From Owenweeksia sp. TMED14 (GTDB lineage: Bacteria > Bacteroidota > Bacteroidia > Flavobacteriales > Schleiferiaceae), in the NCBI GenBank assembly GCA_002167805.1, contig NHBT01000020.1:15422-24839 (forward strand): a DNA stretch of 9,418 nt, written 5' to 3'. Both the position numbers and the translations under genes were made by a program. Below are positions 7,270-9,418 of the stretch, piece after piece. Within the stretch, counting starts at the first letter, position 1. Each line of letters starts with the position of its first letter. The notes below the pieces were generated by a model, which was not told the origin of the DNA, searched no databases, and saw only the letters and a list, made by a program, of their open reading frames with translations.

Positions 7270-8702
7270 CCCACCAAAGTCAATTTCTTTTTCAAGTCAT
7301 CGACAAAAACTCTAAAACGTTTATCTGTCTCTGCAAGGTTACTTACTGTTCTGCAAGCATGCAAAACAGTCGCGTGATCTTTGTTTCCGCACTGCGCACC
7401 AATTGCAGCGAGGCTATTTTTTGTCATTTTTTTTGCGAAGAACATTGTCAGCTGACGCGCTTGGACAATTTCTCGTTTACGTGTTTTACTCTTTAAAAGT
7501 TCAATGGGCATGTCAAAATAATCACAGACAACTTTTTGAATAAAGTCTACGCTAATTTCTCTGGTTGTGTTTTTGACAAACTTATCAATCATTTGTTTTG
7601 CTAACTCTACAGTAATTTTTTTCCTGTTCAAAGAGGATTGAGCTAATAAAGAAATAAGTGCTCCTTCAAGTTCCCTTACATTGCTTGTTATACTGTAAGC
7701 GAGGTATTCAACTACATCATCTGGCATTTCTATTCCATCCGAATAAAGCTTTTGACGAAGTATTGCAATACGAGTCTCTAGATCTGGTCTTTGCAGGTCA
7801 GCGGATAATCCCCATTTAAATCTAGAAAGTAGTCGCTGCTCCATACCTTGAAGATCAACAGGAGCTCTGTCTGAGGTGAGAATTACTTGCTTCCCTTGTT
7901 GGTGAAGATGATTGAAAATTTCAAAAAACACATCTTGAGTTTTTTCTTTTCCACTAAAAGATTGGACATCATCCATTATCAAAACATCGATAAGTTGATA
8001 AAAATGAACAAAATCATTTTTTGTATTATTTCTTATTGCATCAATGAATTGTTGAGTAAATCTCTCAGCAGAAACATATAACACTGTTTTTTCTGGAAAT
8101 CTATCCTTTATTTCTATACCTATTGAGTGAGCAAGATGGGTTTTTCCCAACCCTACGCCACCATAAACAAGTAGAGGATTAAAAGAAGTTCCACCGGGTT
8201 TTTGAGCTACGGCGTAGCCTGCTGAACGAGCAAGTCTATTACAATCTCCTTCAATAAAATTTTCAAAAGTGTAATTGAGGTTCAGTTGACTTTCAATATT
8301 CACTTTTTTTAAACCAGGGATCACAAATGGATTTTTAATTCCTTTGTCACCGCCAATTTTTGCCGGTAAAGCAACTTTAGGATTTTCAATTGGTAATCGA
8401 TTCGATGACGGAATATCAACTTTATTCTCATCCAGGTGAGCAGTATCTTGATCCATTACTATTGAGTAGACAAGTCGGGCTTCTGAACCTAATTCTTTCG
8501 TAATTGCCGATTTGAGGAGCTTTATGTAGTGAGCTTCCAGCCATTCATAGACGAACTTACTTGGCACTTGAAGGGTGATAACCTTTCCTCGAAGCTTTAG
8601 TGGTCGAATCGGGAGAAACCATGTTTTGTAGGCTTGAGGACTTATATTGTCTTGGACATAAATCAAACAATTGCGCCAAATGGTATCTGCAGTGTGCTCC
8701 AT
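7266..8702 (-). CDS. dnaA: Chromosomal replication initiator protein DnaA
   Basis: DnaA binds 9-mer boxes at oriC, oligomerises with ATP and opens the origin. This 478-residue protein has all four domains. Domain I (about 1-85) carries the WLEAHYIKLL segment, and a short variable linker runs about 86-140. The AAA+ domain III starts around NLNYTFENFIEG (141-152), with Walker A GGVGLGKTH (181-189), Walker B LIMDDVQ (241-247), RLLSRFKWGL (290-299, arginine-finger region) and sensor II NVRELEGAL (341-349). Domain IV has VQARQLTMFFAKKMT and the DNA-binding signature GNKDHATVLHACRTV (439-453). Length is usual. The ATG at 8702 is clear from the domain I alignment. It is the first gene of the minus-strand run, with a 241-nt divergent region upstream that probably carries its promoter. 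Confidence 0.98.
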   Translation of the reverse strand: MEHTADTIWRNCLIYVQDNISPQAYKTWFLPIRPLKLRGKVITLQVPSKFVYEWLEAHYIKLLKSAITKELGSEARLVYSIVMDQDTAHLDENKVDIPSSNRLPIENPKVALPAKIGGDKGIKNPFVIPGLKKVNIESQLNLNYTFENFIEGDCNRLARSAGYAVAQKPGGTSFNPLLVYGGVGLGKTHLAHSIGIEIKDRFPEKTVLYVSAERFTQQFIDAIRNNTKNDFVHFYQLIDVLIMDDVQSFSGKEKTQDVFFEIFNHLHQQGKQVILTSDRAPVDLQGMEQRLLSRFKWGLSADLQRPDLETRIAILRQKLYSDGIEMPDDVVEYLAYSITSNVRELEGALISLLAQSSLNRKKITVELAKQMIDKFVKNTTREISVDFIQKVVCDYFDMPIELLKSKTRKREIVQARQLTMFFAKKMTKNSLAAIGAQCGNKDHATVLHACRTVSNLAETDKRFRVFVDDLKKKLTLVG

Positions 8703-8725
8703 GTGTCTTTAAAATTCTTTACATT

Positions 8726-8753
8726 TAAACTTATAATTCAACCGATAACTCAA
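8726..8753 (-). promoter_or_regulatory. Candidate dnaA promoter of Bacteroidota type
   Basis: On the minus strand, TTTG (8754-8751) is followed after 17 nt by TAAGTTTA (8733-8726), one base from the TAnnTTTG -7 consensus. Transcription would begin near 8719, giving a leader of roughly 17 nt before the dnaA ATG. The -33 element lies within the proximal copy of the 10-bp repeat at 8749-8758. Support is motif plus position only. Confidence 0.35.
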
Positions 8754-8779
8754 ATTGAAACAAGACAATCTCAAATTGA
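8749..8779. repeat. 10-bp direct repeat CTCAAATTGA x2, 21 bp apart
   Basis: CTCAAATTGA occurs at 8749-8758 and again at 8770-8779, start to start 21 bp, which is two turns of B-DNA. Each copy contains TCAA-A-TTGA, a dyad-symmetric core, so both copies would present the same face to a dimeric protein. The dnaA-proximal copy overlaps the putative -33 element. It does not match the DnaA box TTATNCACA. An operator for a regulator of dnaA is possible; chance in AT-rich DNA is not excluded. Confidence 0.45.
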
Positions 8780-8818
8780 TGTCATACCGGTAAGCGAAAG
8801 TGTCGATAAAATCCGTTG

Positions 8819-8857
8819 AAAAAAAATTGTTTTACTATTGATTTTAAATTTTTTTTT
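8819..8857. repeat. AT-only inverted repeat / phased A- and T-tracts
   Basis: AAAAAAAATT (8819-8828) and AATTTTTTTT (8847-8856, with one more T at 8857) are perfect inverted repeats separated by 18 nt. The tract centres are about 30 bp apart, near three helical turns, so the segment may be intrinsically curved. As RNA the stem would be A-U only and weak; it lacks a GC core and is not a typical terminator. Confidence 0.4.
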
Positions 8858-8943
8858 GCACATACAATTATTTTCACTCAAGCATGAAGCTCAATAAAAT
8901 TATATTTAATTAATTCAAAATCAATATTGTAATACGAATTTAA

Positions 8944-9351
8944 ATGGTTGTTTCAACATGTAAAATTAGAGTGCGATACGCAGAAACTGATCAGATGGGA
9001 TACTGCTATTATGGTAATTATTCAGCTTTTTTAGAAATGGGAAGAGTAGAGGCATTACGTGATCTCGGTATACGGTATCGCGACCTCGAAAAAAGTGGAA
9101 TTATGCTCCCCGTTTCGACTCTCGAAATTAATTATCGAATTCCACTTCGCTATGATGAAATAATAACAGTAGAAACGACAATTTCTGATTTTCCTAAAGG
9201 GACAAGAATAAAATTTTATAATAAAATTTTTAATGAAAAAGGAGATCTTGCATCTACAGCGAAAGTGGTTTTAGTTTTTGCCTCAGTCAAAACAGGTAAG
9301 CCCGTCAGTGTCCCAACAGAGATAAGCACCATACTTAAACCTCATTTTTGA
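8944..9351 (+). CDS. Acyl-CoA thioesterase, 4HBT / YbgC–FadM type hotdog fold
   Basis: This 135-residue protein has the 4-hydroxybenzoyl-CoA thioesterase signature at its N-terminus: RVRYAETDQMGYCYYGNYSAFLEMGRVEALRDLG (residues 9-42). Asp16 is the catalytic aspartate position. The canonical YHxNY reads YYGNY here, a form I recall from Bacteroidota homologues. The rest (PVSTLEINYRIPLRYDEIITVETTI) fits the hotdog-fold strands. Length is typical. Members hydrolyse acyl-CoA thioesters in the cytosol; the chain-length preference cannot be read from the sequence. The ATG is three codons before the first conserved strand. The gene is divergent from dnaA, an association I recall from other flavobacteria. 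Its 3' end overlaps a leftward gene end by 10 nt, leaving no room for a dedicated terminator. Confidence 0.92.
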   Translation: MVVSTCKIRVRYAETDQMGYCYYGNYSAFLEMGRVEALRDLGIRYRDLEKSGIMLPVSTLEINYRIPLRYDEIITVETTISDFPKGTRIKFYNKIFNEKGDLASTAKVVLVFASVKTGKPVSVPTEISTILKPHF

Positions 9352-9418
9352 AGTAATATTTTTGATATTCCATTTGAATTTCTTAAATAATATATACCTG
9401 ATTTCCAGGATCCCATAT
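9342..9418 (-). CDS. C-terminal end of a protein with a probable type IX secretion sorting domain (cut by window edge)
   Basis: Reading the minus strand from the right edge to a TGA at 9344-9342 gives about 24 codons ending WKSGIYYLRNSNGISKILLQK. This closely fits the last two strands of the T9SS type A C-terminal sorting domain: an L/W-x-x-G-I-Y-x-L/V-R stretch, a G-containing turn, then a K-I-x-x-Q-K end. The domain directs proteins through the outer membrane for release or surface anchoring in Bacteroidota. A Met codon happens to lie near the edge, but an independent 24-aa gene is unlikely. The reading frame overlaps the thioesterase stop by 10 nt, tail to tail. It is too short for certainty, and the rest of the gene is outside the window. 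Confidence 0.6.
   Translation of the reverse strand, partial: MGSWKSGIYYLRNSNGISKILLQK

Larger units (their letters stand above)
8703..8943. other. Divergent dnaA–thioesterase intergenic region
   Basis: This 241-nt AT-rich gap is the longest non-coding stretch in the window. It holds the putative dnaA promoter, the two-copy 10-bp repeat and a pair of A/T tracts at 8819-8857. It also has one near-match to a DnaA box: TGTCGATAA at 8801-8809, reverse complement TTATCGACA, one mismatch from TTATNCACA. A cluster of DnaA boxes, needed to call oriC, is not present. No convincing promoter was found for the rightward thioesterase gene. Confidence 0.6.

Noticed and set aside
8703..8943. oriC in the dnaA upstream gap.
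   Set aside because: Only one imperfect DnaA box was found and no cluster; AT richness alone is not enough.
1..9418. CRISPR arrays, tRNA or rRNA genes, insertion sequences, transposases, phage genes or toxin-antitoxin pairs.
   Set aside because: No regularly spaced repeats, tRNA-like cloverleaf, terminal inverted repeats with transposase motifs or mobile-element proteins were seen; the window is compact core genome.

Overview
The window looks like a chromosomal, origin-proximal segment of a low-GC member of Bacteroidota, most likely Flavobacteriales and plausibly marine. This rests on the gene order dnaA – low-molecular-weight tyrosine phosphatase – RsmI-like methylase, on Bacteroidota-centred families (DUF6702, DUF3347 lipoprotein, the GMEYP type of M1 peptidase), on the tail of a probable type IX secretion sorting domain, and on the near absence of Shine-Dalgarno sites. 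These are judgements from sequence motifs; no database search was run.

Layout. At the left edge is the 5' part of a ParA-type ATPase (minus strand, 1-170, cut by the window). A short gap with a possible promoter separates it from a run of eight tightly packed minus-strand genes. In transcription order, right to left, these are dnaA, LMW protein tyrosine phosphatase, RsmI-like SAM methyltransferase, mnmE, an exported PqqB-like metallo-beta-lactamase-fold protein, an exported DUF6702 protein, an exported M1 metallopeptidase and a DUF3347 lipoprotein. Gaps are about 20 to 70 nt. Three junctions overlap: two of the ATGA type and one of 14 nt. The run is probably largely one transcription unit starting in the 241-nt gap upstream of dnaA. 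On the other side of that gap a YbgC/FadM-like acyl-CoA thioesterase is transcribed to the right. Its stop overlaps, tail to tail, the last codons of a minus-strand reading frame that resembles a T9SS C-terminal sorting domain.

How the genes relate. dnaA (replication initiation), mnmE (tRNA wobble uridine modification), the RsmI-like methylase and parA (chromosome segregation) are core information-processing genes of the kind that cluster near origins. The four genes after mnmE change theme: all have an N-terminal export signal, three carry likely metal ligands, and they form a cell-envelope module riding on the dnaA transcript. Their shared purpose cannot be read from the sequence.

I found no clear new system. 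The points most worth a second look are a 10-bp dyad-symmetric repeat spaced two helical turns apart over a putative dnaA promoter, the linked envelope module, the non-ATG starts of mnmE and its neighbour, and the cut T9SS-like gene end at the right edge.
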